From: Harmothoe impar
Taxonomy: Eukaryota > Annelida > Polychaeta > Phyllodocida > Polynoidae
Direction of reading: 5' to 3'
Length of the DNA: 64,000 nucleotides
NCBI GenBank assembly: GCA_947462335.1
Contig: OX381714.1
Coordinates: forward strand, 54,853,800-54,917,799
This document shows, in pieces, positions 18,928-31,456 of the stretch. The translations under genes and the position numbers were made by a program. Under the pieces are notes generated by a model. That model ran no database searches and had not been told where the DNA came from. It saw nothing but the letters and a program-made list of their open reading frames with translations. Each line of letters starts with the position of its first letter. Position 1 is the stretch's first letter.

Positions 18928-21901
18928 TTGGAGAGGTGGGGGTTTAAAGGTGCAGGTCTCGGTACCCCTCCAGCGGCAGTCAGAGTGGAACCGGGATCGG
19001 TACTCTGCCCTATATATAGGGACGCTTGGGGTTTAAGGCTAGTGGATACCCCTGGGAGGGCAGCATGCTTTGCCCCTGGGGTGGTTGAATCCCTGGTAAG
19101 GAATGGACGGGATCCTATATATGTTGTATGTTATCTCTGCAGCCTTCTGCCTGTTTCACCGGTTGATCAGGTTTCTTCGGTGATCCTTTATGTCTCACTT
19201 ATTGCTCCAGGGCTGGCTATATCGGTGACAAAGTTTGTGGAGGATCTATTCATGTTGCATTAATTTTTGTCTGTTTCAGCTTTTTTCTGTTCGTTAGGTT
19301 TCTTGCTCATTTCTTTTGTTAAGTTCTCTTCCGTGTATCCTTATGAATGTTCATTCCGTTGGGTTAGCCTTTTTTTGTTGCTATCCCTATAAATGTTGAT
19401 CTTGTCAATTATTTCTCTTCTGTTCATTCTCCTTATGAATGTTCCTTTCATTGATTAGGTTCCTTGTGTGCTCCTTTTAATTGGTCATCTTGTGCTCCAT
19501 ATCTTCCACTGTATCCCCCTGGGATCCATGATGTCATATATCACGTGCCCCTTACCTCGTTTATCTATTCCCTTTAAGCATCAAAGGGCTGCGAAACAAT
19601 CACTGGTTATCTGAGGTCAGAGGGCACCTTTAATGTCTGTGTCTGCGGGGTCCCCATCCCTTATAGGGCCAGCTCTGAGGGGTGCACCTGTAGGTGGGGA
19701 GCTCTAGCCTCGTTTTGGTAGTTCCCATGGCAACAGGCACCCTCTGCAGCAGGCGGAAGTAGTGTCTCAGGACTTTTCCTGTCCCATGACGCAACGCGCC
19801 ATACCACGTGATCCAGGATGGGGCAATCCCTGCTCAATCTCCAAGCAGATCCATAGATGGTGTTCTGACTGATTGGGTTATATAAGTTCAGGTGGGAGAG
19901 TGATGTGAGTGTTGGGGATTGCTTCTGGAGGTGTATACAGGTAGATTATTCACCCTTAATGGTTGGTTCTCACGGCACCCAGTCTGCAGGTGCCGGAGGA
20001 CGAAACTCTCGTGGAGGACCCTGGAGGAGGGGAGGGGTGACTGGGCTGTACCCCCACCTTACCCTGGTTGGGCATGGGGTGCATGTATGGGACGATGCAT
20101 GGTGGTGTACACTATGTACATGGTAGATGTAGACATTAATGTCTATGTATGAGCACACCCATGTATTGTAATAGAGCTCTATCCCGACAGTAACATTTTA
20201 CTGCATACATATGGATAGGAGAATGTGCTGAGATCCCATTGTACCTAGACTCTTGGTAGGTTATGGCACAAATGGTGGCGGAATTACATTTCTCTGAGAC
20301 CACAAGGACTTGGAGGTACTCCTCTAATTGTAGGTGTCCATATCAATGTATCTATCCACCATCAAATTCCTATTTGATATCTTGAAAGAAGAACCCAGGT
20401 ACAGTTTATCTGACACAGATAATACAAGTACATGTATATTGGTATTATATTGATGACTCAGCATGTTGATAACCTGCCAACAGGTAGTAGATGTAGATGG
20501 ATCAGCAATGTCAGGTGTGTTTTCTTTATACATGTTACCTGGAAAAGGGAGCAGTGAGCGTGTAGGTGTGTAGGTGTATAGCCAGACGTGGCCTCGTTTA
20601 TTGATGAGCTGCTCAGTGATCGATACAAGACTGACTTCTCTCTACATGTAGCATACTACTGTCTGAGCAACTGCTCACAAGGAGTAGTGCTTACCGGGTA
20701 TTCTCCAAGGTATGCAGCCATTGCTAGGAATTATTGCCTAATCACCATGGTTTATATTGTCTTATTATCCTTATAATACCCTAAATATGGTTAATTAGTT
20801 CATGAAGTGACACTGCTGTATTCTCAGTGTGAACTTTCTTTATAGATGTAGGTTCTGAGAGACATGATAACACCATTATAAGCCTTCAAGCCTAGATATG
20901 GTTAAGATTCTTTCATTCTGTGACTCTGTCAAATTACATGCCTTGTACTGTGTAGGTTCTCTGAGACATGGTAGGGCCGGTTTACAGTTGGTATAAACCT
21001 TCTAGCAATCTGTATTGTGAGCCACTGCCATTGTATAGACAGGTATAGACAGTCATGTGGTTGTTAGTCTGACTCAATGAGACGGCCTTGTAGGGTCAGT
21101 ACATGCATTGGCATTATAGGCACAGTATAGCCTTTCTCTCATCCCCTCACATTGTACAGACAGTCACGTAGACTCTACATGCTGACAGGGTGTTACTAAG
21201 GGGTGTGCACAGGTGTGTACAGGTGATTATTGGCAGAGATAGTCATACAGGTGAGTGCAGGGCTGATCAGATAAGGACTCATGGAGCACGGTGCAGGTAT
21301 TGTTATCAGCTAACAGAGGGCTGCAGGTGGTAGCTAATCGATAACAATATCTGATCAATAATAACCCTTATAAACATGTCTATATGCCACCGACCTCTTA
21401 AAACCTGTATATTGACACCTCTAAAGGGTGTATGCATTGCCTATCACATCACTCTTAAGATCCCACAATATAGGCCAAATGCAGCATACTTATGGGTGAT
21501 AATTTCACTGTTATAAGTGTTAGATTCCACTTTTCCTGGGTGCCAAAGATTAACCCCAAATCCATTGGTTCCTCCATTGACTTGTACTGGTGTATTGTAG
21601 TCATTATATCCCCTCCATTGATCAGGTGTGAGGGCTCCTGTGATAGGTGTACTCCATGATGACATGCCCTGCCACCCTCCCCTATTGACCTCTGTGATTG
21701 GTCAGTTTGTCTTGTCCCTGGTCACGTGGCCTGGTCAGCTGACAGGGCTGCGTCTCCCCTGCGTTCCCCCGGCGTCCATGTGTTGTTTTGCTGGTACCTG
21801 GCTAGTGGCAGGTATGGACCAGCGTTTATCGACTGGTACCAGCGACTGACATGCTGCAGTGGCTCTCAGCCCCCCCCCCCCCCACAACCCTCACCCCAGG
21901 C
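18928..21901. other. Long intron / 5' flank, no gene seen
   Basis: AT-rich to mixed sequence with an X-box-like 14-mer at 19731-19744 (gttcccatggcaac). Open frames are under 125 codons without protein similarity or paired splice sites. A cryptic exon-like stretch near 20470-20535 has an acceptor and donor but no support. Confidence 0.5.
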
Positions 21902-22192
21902 CGTGTCTCACCAAATCGATACAAGTTAAAAGTCTATGACCGAATGTAATCTCTGACCTGGTGCAATCTATGACCAGCAAAAATAAGTTTTTTTTAGGGC
22001 AGATGTTCAGAGAAATAGCCGGAAAAAGTTAATGGATGTTCAAAGACATTATCATGCTATTTTAATCTATGATACTATTTTGATTTAATATTAATTTTCA
22101 CAAATATTCACACTTGCCGGTCATAGATTGCAACCCGTCATAGATTGCACCCAGTAATAAACTTACAACTTGTATCGATTTGGTGAGACACG
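21902..22192. repeat. MITE with 26-bp perfect terminal inverted repeats
   Basis: cgtgtctcaccaaatcgata continues to 21927 and is exactly reverse-complemented at 22167-22192. Subterminal (gg)tcatagattgca motifs repeat inside in both orientations. About 290 bp, no ORF. A 14-C tract lies just outside (21870-21883). Confidence 0.75.
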
Positions 22193-22656
22193 TCCTCTAC
22201 CCCTCTGCCCCGTACCCCTCACTCCCTCCACCTCCACGGGCTCTTTGTGATTCGGCCGACCGGCGACCACACCCGCAAAACAAACTTAAATCTATAATAT
22301 TTAAATGTGACATTGGGTTCAAAATATGAATCATAGTGAAAACAGGATGTAGTATTGACGGTGAATATGACACTAGGGTGACTTCCACGAATCCATCACT
22401 TAAATTCTATCGAATTTGGAAGTATTCAGGGGAGGGTGGTACTTCCCAAGAAATATTGCATGTTCTAGGAGTTCTGCCTAGCTCTTTCAGGATTGGTGGT
22501 CAGATATTTGCGGAATTTTACAATTGATAAATTCTCAAACGTTATTTGTGCATGGAATGTCATGTATTTTGCACTTTAAATTAGGATCAATTCGGAGAGA
22601 GTGTAAAAACTGATCTGGCAACTGAACGAGTTCCTCAATGAATTTTGGTGCTATTT

Positions 22657-22971
22657 TCAGTTCCAGGTGGGGCTAAAGAAGACGACATTATATTTGTAGT
22701 GACATAAATGCTCTTGAATCTCCTGTACAGCGACCCTGGATACATCTATGGTCTTTCTCCACTTGGGGATCCACGATAAAACATGACAGAGCAACGTAGA
22801 TCCAGCACCACAGGACAAAAACAAACGCCGCGTGGAGCACGTCGGGGGTAGGGTGCCCACGGGGGAGGTGACAGTTGGGCATGTTTCCATGGGAACGGGA
22901 AGCGTCCAAGATTCTGTTTGTGTCCAGTGGTTTCCATAGTGACTAGAATAGGGGTGATGTAAGCCATGCAC
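22657..22971 (-). other. GC-richer open region with paired X-boxes, status unclear
   Basis: Open in all three minus frames for 70-100 codons, one frame with a hydrophobic segment (LHAAFVFVLWCWIYVALS). X-box-like palindromes lie at 22883-22896 (gtttccatgggaac) and 22930-22943 (gtttccatagtgac). No good splice donor in the right phase was found, so a regulatory region is as likely as an exon. Confidence 0.2.
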
Positions 22972-23114
22972 AGGGGTCAGTCGGTGCTCAAAATAAAAAT
23001 GTGGATTTATTTGATAAATGAATGATTTTTTAAAATAAAAAACAACAACATTCCTAAAAATAATGGGTTTATCCTACATGCTCATAGGACATCAGTGACT
23101 TAGATCAGTTGACC

Positions 23115-23222
23115 ACTTAATCATTTAATGTATCATGCCCATTATCGTCATGATGCATGAATGCAGCTCTGGTGGGTCTACTCGCCAGGGCTGCATTCAC
23201 GCATCATGATGACCCCACAGAG
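23115..23222. repeat. FB repeat, one hairpin
   Basis: gatgcatgaatgcagctctgg ... ccagggctgcattcacgcatc forms a nearly perfect stem; the second hairpin is missing. Confidence 0.65.
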
Positions 23223-24139
23223 AAGGATTACTTCCTTATTGTTAAATTGGATCCTATAAGTCTGTAGATATTGGTGACAAGTGAATGCAACCTTTCAGGA
23301 CAGCCCCTAGACTTGCTCAAGATAAAAACAAAAACGGATTTTTTTCTATGATATACTTTCTGAACTGTAGAATACAAACAGCTAGGGGAGGGGAATAGGA
23401 GGGCGGGGACAGTGGGTGGCGGAGTAGGAACTCTCACTGACACAGGTCAGTCTAGACAGTCCCTATAAACCTGGTGCGTGGTCTGTCTGCATGTTTGTGG
23501 AGTACAACCATGCTACCTGCAGCTCTCTGTTTATTGTCTGTATAAATAGATTATCGCTCTCCAGGAAATTGCATGCTATTTGTCAATTAATTTGTATTTT
23601 TTCTGTTTTCTCCCAAGAAGATGAAATTATACTACAGGTGACAGTGAATGATGTAGGATAGTAACTGCAACAGTAAATAGACCTATATTATACCATACTA
23701 TCGATATCCTATATTAGAAGTTTATTTAGGTCATGGCTCTAGAAAGTATCAACTATCAGATTATCATACTAGTATATTTCGTCATAATTGTTTACCATAA
23801 TACCCACCCATTTTCTTTTTATCCAATAACGGGATGACAGTTGCATACCTCTCTTTAATCCTATAATTGTGTACTCTATAGCTGTTTTATAACCCACATG
23901 GGCATGTATGATATGTTAGGGTATAATGCACAGGATTCAATAACTTTCATGATTATCTGAATTTGTTAATTCATATTTTCCATGGTGGAGAAGTTGAAGT
24001 CGTGTACTTGGCCAACAATAAAGTCAACAACTAGTTCAATATATATACCATATTAACAATACAGAGCGGTGCCATGTTGTATAGAGCATTCCTCAGCTGT
24101 TAGAACTTAACACATTTCAGTCATATAACCCTTCATGAA

Positions 24140-24362
24140 CCATGGTGTACTTAAATGGGCTACTTCCTTTGTCTTTATGATGCATGAATGCAGCCCTGGT
24201 GAGTAACTCGCCATGCTGCATTCATGCATCAATCCAACATTCGAGGTTGATACACTCCCGAAAGGTCCAGATCTGGCAAGTAGACTCGCCAGGGCTGCAT
24301 TCATGCACCATGGCGACATTGGTAATATCACATTAACACATTCTGCGGCCCTTATAGGGTTA
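24140..24362. repeat. FB repeat, full plan
   Basis: Two hairpins with a middle spacer (gaggttgatacactcccgaa) and the right end gcggcccttatagggtta. Confidence 0.75.
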
Positions 24363-25655
24363 CCTTAAGGCCGCCCACACTTACATTACATTAAGCGGAA
24401 TACCGATTAATCCCAACAGATTATTATCATGACTGGCACAGTTATGGAAGGAGATTTATCAAATGCATGCAAGTTATTCCAAGTCTAAAAATACTCCATT
24501 TAGCTTCCAGTGCAATGGGCATTAAAGCTCAAGATATGTAATGTATCCAAATTTATAAACCAATTCTATTGGATCCTTTTTGTTGCCTCGAACCTACAAC
24601 CCATCACCCTCATAGAATAGTTCTTGAACAGAGCACTCTGACTCTGTGGAAGAAAATCTACAAATTCAATGGAAAAGCACCCGTGCAACTGATGAGTATA
24701 TGCCAATAGAAATCGTAAACCCAACACTGTCAATTTATGGTTAGTAGTTGCATTCCATACACATGCCTATATCAATTTGCTTACCATATATCTCTTGTGT
24801 AACAAATATCCAGGGCTCTTGTCCTCAGACTTAATGTTTTTCGGTAATGGTAAATCCCGTCCCGTGCCTTTCCCCGTTACAATGGTTAAAGTCCCAGGCC
24901 TGCCTTGACCGCTGCCTCACCTACCGGCTGACCACGATAAGGTATTTCCACTCTGGCCACTACTTCTTTTAGAACTCACTTATTTCTTCCTGAACTGACC
25001 ACAGCCTACACAGGTTGCCGCTCATGCAGGGATTAGAACGGTGTATATAGTGGCACCTATACAGCAGCTTGTTGATGGTTGCTGCTCTTGGATTACCCTC
25101 CAGTCAACATTGCTCAATGGGGTCTGATGTGGGTCCTAGATGGGCTACCATATGGGCTCTACCATGGGTTTGTCCTGGGCTGCCAATTGGGTCCCATATG
25201 GGCTTGCCGAGATGAGCAACACATCTCCGACTGGTCAATCGCCAGTGCTGCATTGGCAAATTTGGTGTCAAATTAAACAACCTTTACTGCTCAATAAACT
25301 CCGAATTACTAAAATGTGAAAATTGATCGCGAAAAGTCTAAATTTCCCAATGTATTTTAGCCACAAGTAAAATTTTAAAAAAAACAAAAAAACACAACAA
25401 CAACGCCCTTATCATACTTTCCATTGCTTGGTGATGAGAAACAACTATTTTTTTCTCCAATTGGCCTAAATAGCAGCTTTAAGTGGTGCCAAGACCCTCC
25501 TTATGTGGTATGTATATGGTCCATTCTGCAGCTGACATTGTAGCAGGTAGAGTCTTTACTAAAGACTCCACTGCCCACTGCTGACCGGTGAGGTTTGTTG
25601 ACGTTGTGTGCAGCCATGCCAAGCCCTGGAGGAGGCCCGGGAGGCAGTAGACAGA

Positions 25656-25668
25656 GGGGGGGGGGGGG
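25656..25668. repeat. Poly-G tract (13 G)
   Basis: One of at least fifteen G or C homopolymers of 10 or more in the window; the others are listed in the findings. Confidence 0.8.
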
Positions 25669-25743
25669 TCCAGGTAGGGCCCCTTCTACAACCAGGGAAG
25701 GGTCCTGTAACTCTTTAAGAATCTTTAAGGGCTTTATGTACTA

Positions 25744-26000
25744 CACTCAAAAAGTAAACTTGTCTCCAGACTCTTCAAAGTGACGGTCATAAGATAAATG
25801 AGTTAAAAACTTGTCTAAGTGACAAGGAAGTGGGTCTTCTAGCTGGAGATAGAAGACCCACTTGTCATGTGCCAGCCTAAAACCCGACATTTGCCAGCTC
25901 CAGATTCTATTTGTGGGATGATAAACTGATAGGTTAGACAACTTTGGACTCGTTTATTTTATGACCGTCACTTAGACAAGACGAGTTTATTTTTTCAGTG
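25744..26000. repeat. Tc1/mariner-like MITE with TA target duplication
   Basis: Ends CACTCAAAAAGTAAACT and, reverse-complemented, CACTGAAAAAATAAACT, flanked on both sides by TA (25742-25743, 26001-26002). Inner arms gtgacggtcataa repeat the inversion. In its centre is a separate 48-bp hairpin (25820-25867) with arms ending tgggtcttct / agaagaccca. 257 bp, non-coding. Confidence 0.7.
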
Positions 26001-26041
26001 TATGCCCTTTGTTGAAGGGTCTGTTACACCATGTACACAAG

Positions 26042-26200
26042 CAGCATCTGCCGCACTGCATCTGCCGCAGAAGGAGCTGTGCGGCAGATGCAGCCAGTTT
26101 AAATCAGGGTCAAAACTTGCTGCAACTTGCCGCAACTACTTGCTGCAGCAAAAGCTGACATTGTTAGCTTCCCTGCAGCAAGCTTTCCTGCAGATCACAC
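26042..26200. repeat. Palindromic TTGC(T/C)GCA-rich patch
   Basis: ctgcatctgccgca (about 26058-26071) and tgcggcagatgcag (about 26082-26095) form a 14-bp stem, with a further direct copy of gcatctgccgca before it, followed by repeated tgctgca/ttgccgca words. Confidence 0.55.
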
Positions 26201-26416
26201 GTTCAGGGTTGCATGAAGCCTGGTAGCACGACAAAGTTATGGGACTAAGGAATACTGGAGGGAATCCCCCTCAAAATGGCCGGTCTAGACCCTGCATGCC
26301 TGCAGTAGAGCCTGGTGCATGAAATACTGGACTACAACAATAGCTGACCCAGGTGCCGCGGCCTAAACAGCGCTTGTTATTAAATCAGTCTCAGAGTCTA
26401 AGCCCCCCCCCCCATC

Positions 26417-26642
26417 TCTTAAGGACTGCATAGTGCTATATCTTATGATGCATGAATGCAGTCTTGCCGAGGGTTACTCACCAGGGTTGCATTCAGGCAT
26501 CATGCCTACTATTCGCGAGAGTATCAACCCCGTAGGGTCTGCATAATCTCGTAATGCTTAAATGTACCACTGGTGAGTTACTAACCAGGACTGCAATCAT
26601 ACTCCATCCCAACAAAGGGACTATGCGGCCCTTAAAGGGTTA
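26417..26642. repeat. FB repeat, full plan
   Basis: Left end tctcttaaggactgcatagtg, two hairpins, spacer gagagtatcaaccccgtagg, right end gcggcccttaaagggttaac. An 11-C run lies just before it. Confidence 0.75.
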
Positions 26643-27194
26643 ACAATCGCTCTCTGGCCACCTTCAAAGACGCAGGAGTGGTATAGATTGAATGGATGAA
26701 GTGGCTGGGGGTATGTGGAAAGGACCTGAGGGCAGGAGGTGGCGGATAGACCTATATGTTCAGGTAGAACAACACTCTGACCCCAGACTATGTTGTAGGT
26801 ATGGGAGTCAATGGTTAGACAGGAGTATGGCGGGGTTCATGGTAGTAAGCTGTGTTTGCACAATTTGTGTCAATGTCACACGTGTAGTGGATGTTGTTCT
26901 GGCTCTTTAAGACGTAGTTGTGAAAGACATGGTTGAGCACTGCCCCTGCTTGATCCTCCAAGACCTTCTGGGAAGTATTGAATAGATCACAAAGAAATCA
27001 TGAGATTAAGTTTAAATGTTTAAATGTTTAAAACTTTAAATACTTGATCCCTGACTCTTTATTTATGATGCCTGATGTCTTCCTGTTACTTTCTGTCACA
27101 TTTGACCCTTTGTCAAGGATGTCATGACGCTGCAAGGCTTCATGTTCAGATTTTAATCATATTCTAAACCAACGCAGTACAGGTAAGCTATTCG

Positions 27195-27330
27195 CCAGTA
27201 CTGCATCAGGAGCGTATCAGCCTTGCATGGGCAGCATGATGCACGAATGCAGCACCGCTACATCAATACATCATGCCGACAAAATTGCACGGTGCATTAA
27301 AGCACAATGCTGCTCCTGAATGGTTAGAAG
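27195..27330. repeat. FB repeat, decayed
   Basis: Fragments of both hairpin cores (ccagtactgcatcagg, gatgcacgaatgcagcacc) and a weak right end. Confidence 0.45.
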
Positions 27331-28456
27331 AGACTTAATTTCATTCTCAGAGTGCTTTTTGGACTATAAACAAACGCTGGATAAGAGATCCTTTTCCCAT
27401 TCAGACAAAAACGTTTGTGACTTGCTATGGCTTCTTCATGTCTCTTATTGCTTTCCTAGAACTTCCCTTTGTTAGCTTAGTGGCCTAGCCTGATCCATGT
27501 AGTGCGGGCCTTGTTTTCAGCATGGTGCCATACACAGGCTGTAACAGAGCAGCACCCATGATGGTGTAGGTGGTTGTACATAACAGAAGATAAGACAGTG
27601 GAATTGCTCATTCTTCAACAATAGCTGGCCATTAATTTTCCATGTGTTTGTACATAGACAATAGTGCAAGGTCCAAAAAGCTCATAATATTTCAACATCG
27701 AACAGCGCATAGATGCATCTTCTAGAATAATTATATACTTACACCAACGAGTCACAGGTGCTGCTCTCTTTATGCCTGTAGTACAGAGGAACTACATAAA
27801 GTGGTAGTACTAGTCCAATGATTCCTAGCCCCATCCCCACACACACATTAGAATGGGTCTGGGAAATACATAGGCACGAGAATCCAGGCCTTCTAAGCTA
27901 ACAAAATGGCTCTGGTGCAGCCTGGACCTTACCTCTCTGGTGGTACCACTGCTCTTTATATTGGTGTACCACAGGGCAGGGTGTTGGGGCTTAGGGCAGC
28001 CATGTAGAGGTAAGTCTGTAAAGTGATTACTTGTGTCTAACAGGATAAACTAATCAGCCCTATTCAGATTAACCACCCAGCCGTGCATGGGGTAAATCTA
28101 ATTAAACGGGGAAGGAAAAGGTGAAAAATACACAAAGATGTTACGCAGCACTGATTGAAGAAGTGGGTATTATTTAAAAACTGGGCGGTTCACCGGATTC
28201 TGCTTGAGCCTTTGGACATTTCTCAGGCTCCCCTTCGCTAAAGGAGTGCCATTTTGACATGATATTCATGCTCTACAATCAGCAATTTTAGCCCCCCTCA
28301 CCTCCTCACCCCTCAGCCCCTGTGGGTTTATAATGACCAACCCCTAGAAGACCAACTAGAAAACCAATATAGGAAATATGAGAAAAACGGGAAGCTGTCT
28401 CACTCTACAATATGGAGCGATTATTGTCAGTAAGACCCCATAAGTGTAGCAATATT

Positions 28457-29161
28457 TCACACAACAGAAACTGTATCTGCTAAACCTAGAAGTCGTTGAT
28501 GGGTACAGACCGCGTGAAAAATACAGAGAGGGATGGAGTGCTGCTTTTTGTATATAGTGTACGTGCTACGAGGTGTTGACAGGCGGTGCCAGGCAGGGGT
28601 GGGGGGCACTGGCTCTCTGAGAGTAGTTACTGAAAGTAAAACTAGTACTACGTACAGTACACCTAGTATTAGATACATTCTTAGATGGTAATGTAACTGA
28701 GTAATAGCATATATGACGACATTAGTGTACATGGGCCGTATAATATATTGTTGGTTTACAGTATAAAGGGACAAGTCTTTAGTTTCACTATTTACAGTGT
28801 ATGGCAGCCCTTCAATTCTCCCTTTGATCAATTAACAGCCCCGATGGTCTCAGATGCCAGCTCCCCGGCAGAATATAGCTAGGGAGATAGGCACACTACA
28901 GTGAGCTACTTTTTGCACTGGTGTATCTGGGCTTGGAATATGAGTACATACTGCAGGATAAACTTGTCCATATTACATGTATATATCTCCCCTTGTTTCA
29001 GAGACTTCCAGTCAGTAACAGCCCAGCATTTTCTAACGCTAAGTTGCTTTACCACTACAGCTCCCAGGGCCCCTTTTTCTAGTGACTGGGTTGAGCCCCC
29101 CCCCCCCCCACCCAACCCTCACCCCTCCCAGGGGGTGCCAGGCAGGATGGAAGGTGAGTAA
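28457..29161. other. No gene supported; two opposed open frames
   Basis: A 124-codon minus frame includes a hydrophobic stretch (MYLILGVLYVVLVLLS) but has no donor in the phase needed for E2, and an 86-codon plus frame ends in a poly-C Pro run (29096-29109). Neither resembles a known protein. Confidence 0.4.
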
Positions 29162-29729
29162 TATGTATCCGAGTAGAACACCTGGGTCTGGTCAGGTAGA
29201 CAGATAGCCCGGCAGACAGCCGGCTGATGGGGCTTATAAAGACGGGGGTGTACCCCACCGTAAGGATGGTTAAACCTACATCGTATACAGACTCATCTCA
29301 TAAATCTGATACATACTGAGAACCCATAGGGTGTTAAAGGTGAGTCAGAAGGGATGATTTTGGTCAGCATGTTATGAGGATTGTTCCTGGGATGTCTTTT
29401 AGCTTCATGTAAACTCCGACAGTATATCAAATCTGTGTATCTAATCAAATCTGAGTATCTAATACAATCTAATACAATTGATTATCTCGTCCTCATCTAG
29501 TAACATCCCCAAACTCCTCTATCCCTACAAATAGATAGCAGGTTTTCCTCAGGCATGTCTGATATCCATTGATGACAGATATAACAACTTCCAGTAGTGA
29601 ATGAACTTGCCATTATACTAGAATAAGCATATCTCCAACCTCTACACATCCTAGGTAGCCTATACAGATATATGATCTTAATAGTTGCCCATAAACCAAA
29701 AATACTTTCAGCACCCCTGTCAGTGCCTC

Positions 29730-29771
29730 TGACGTCATGGACACGTGACTAGATAACGCCTGTCACGTGAC
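29730..29771. promoter_or_regulatory. CRE plus two CACGTG E-boxes
   Basis: TGACGTCA at 29730-29737, CACGTGAC at 29742-29749 and GTCACGTGAC at 29762-29771. It lies about 0.5 kb inside the predicted intron downstream of first exon E1a. It is similar in make-up to the clusters at 2301 and 11737. Confidence 0.4.
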
Positions 29772-30008
29772 ATCAGACGCTGCTGACATCTGACGGGCGG
29801 AGGGGAGATGATATTTAGCAGGAAGTGAAGAAATCATGTGGGTTGGGGTAACATATGTATGGTAGGAAAGTAGCTGGGGCAGAGTAAGACAAAGTTATGG
29901 AGAGGGAGAAATATGGATTTATAAGTGGGGTTGTTTGTCTTTTAGTCCCATGTCTGACTAGGACTTCTTGTATAGAAAACAGGCGCTTGGACCTAACTTT
30001 CTATTATT

Positions 30009-30172
30009 AACCCTTTAAGGGTTGAACAGTGTATTAATGTGTTATTCCTTGGTCGTCATGATCCATGAATGCAGCCCATCAGGCTTGCATTTGTGCACCA
30101 TCCCGACCCTTTGGGAGCGTATCAACACTCAAGGGGTGTATTCATGCATCATGACGATCAATGGTAACAGAG
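30009..30172. repeat. FB repeat, shortened
   Basis: Left end taaccctttaagggttgaac is intact, the first hairpin is shortened (atgcagcccatcaggcttgcat), then the spacer and half of the second hairpin. Confidence 0.65.
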
Positions 30173-30281
30173 TCTCCCTGTACAACTCCTCAACTTACCC
30201 ACCACCATGTTAAACAAGACATCTAAATGGCAGTCATCTCAGTGACAAAGTAGAAGTCACTAAAATCGCCATGCATGTTAC

Positions 30282-30712
30282 CTGTTCACCATAGTCATCT
30301 CGAACGGCAACTCGACCTTTAAGGCGAGGTTCTCCATCATTTTAGATGGTGTTGTCATCAAACTTGAGGGTGTTGCCATCATTCTGGATGGTGTTGTCAT
30401 CATCCTCGATGGTGTTGTCAATCTGGATGGCGCTGCCATTTGGAAGTGCGGAGTCATCTTTGACGCCATGTTAAATGGCGTTGCCATTTGCGACTGTTTT
30501 GCCATTTTAAATAGTGTGTCCATTTGAGATTGTGTTGGCACCTTAGATGGCGTTGCCATCTGGGATGATTTTATCACTTTTATTGGTGTTGCCATCTTGG
30601 ATGATGTTACCACCGGTATTGGTGTTGTCATCGGGGATGTTGCTGCCATCGGGGATGTTGTCGTCATTTGGGATGGTGTTGTAACTGTGGAAGGTGGTGC
30701 TTCCTTATCCAT
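30282..30712 (-). CDS. Candidate alternative first exon E1a, Thr/Ser/Pro/Met repeat N terminus
   Basis: Open for 143 codons from an ATG at 30712, with an in-frame TGA shortly upstream, ending in AG|gtaaca. The two leftover bases AG plus the first base A of E2 make an Arg codon, so it joins the spectrin exon in frame. The peptide starts MDKEAPPSTV and then runs as degenerate 7-9 residue units around M-x-T-P-S, encoded by a minisatellite whose units are multiples of three. A TATA-like stretch lies about 40 bp upstream (30751-30760). No family is recognised. It could be a non-coding repeat that is open by chance; a matching donor phase alone has a one-in-three chance. If used, it gives a DBS of about 960 residues without Sec14. 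Confidence 0.35.
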
Positions 30713-31456
30713 ATCAAACTCCCAATATCACCACATAACTTAATCAGGGGTATAATATAATGCTCCAGTCACTAGTCTACGCATGGGGTAAGACAAACCG
30801 TCTTTGTCTCTGCTATTTCCATGATACGTCAACAATACTGATCTTCTTCAGAGTATTTTTGAAAAGTTGTTTCGTGCCTAAATCGTGAACGGTAGAGTCC
30901 AATTCGTCCCACAGTACTTATCCTCTGTGACCCGGACCTTGGCACTGATATTCTCCTTCACTCGGGCGATTTTCAGTAATCTCTTCCAAACAGTTTAATA
31001 GTATTGCTGTCATTTAATACTATTGGTTAGAGGACAAGAGAATTTTAATTTATATTTGATGCAACTCTTTTTGACACGGTAATTTTCATAAGAAAGGTCA
31101 GTAGTGTTGTCTTCCTTAGAGCATTTTCTCAGCTGCTGTGGGCGGTAGAGTCCAATTCATGCCACTTGTTCTCTGTGGCTTAGACTTCTGATCGGTCCAA
31201 CAATATTGTTCTCACTCAAAAGCCTTGGCTTTAGGGTATCTATCCACTGTATCCAGCATCCTCTAATAGAACCCTTACTACCACCACACAACCTGTAGTA
31301 TCCTACTTACCCCTCCTACCACCTCACAGTTACCATGCTTGTTGGTGTAGGTAGTGGGCTGTATCGGGCTGGGTGGTATATGTATACACAGGGGTAGGGA
31401 CCGCACAGGGTACACCACTTGTATAACTACCACCTGGTTACAACACAACCCCAGGC

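Larger units (their letters stand above)
4791..30712 (-). other. MCF2L-like: Gene locus: DBS/OST-type RhoGEF (MCF2L-like), 3' part plus candidate alternative first exons
   Basis: Nineteen exons (E2-E20) join without a phase error into 818 residues: spectrin-like repeats about 1-235, basic Pro/Ser linker 236-339, DH 341-520, PH 535-655, acidic linker 656-742, SH3 about 750-805. Within the Dbl family this order, ending in SH3, is that of DBS/OST (MCF2L); MCF2 itself lacks the SH3. The product should exchange GDP for GTP on Rho-family GTPases (vertebrate DBS acts on Cdc42 and RhoA) at the cytoplasmic face of membranes. Residues matching DBS Asn810, His814, Gln834 and Tyr889 (numbering from memory), which contact the GTPase, are kept. 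The N-terminal Sec14 domain is not in the window. Two candidate first exons are annotated separately. The true last exon is uncertain. Confidence 0.95.

Noticed and set aside
20324..20535. Exon-like segment with cccttttccag acceptor on the minus strand
   Set aside because: No donor in a compatible phase, and low-complexity peptide without similarity.
27920..28010. Strong donor-like CAGAGAG|gtaagg on the minus strand with TATA-like ccaatataaag
   Set aside because: The TATA would sit too close to the donor for an exon, the ATG frame upstream stops after 15 codons, and there is no second line of evidence.
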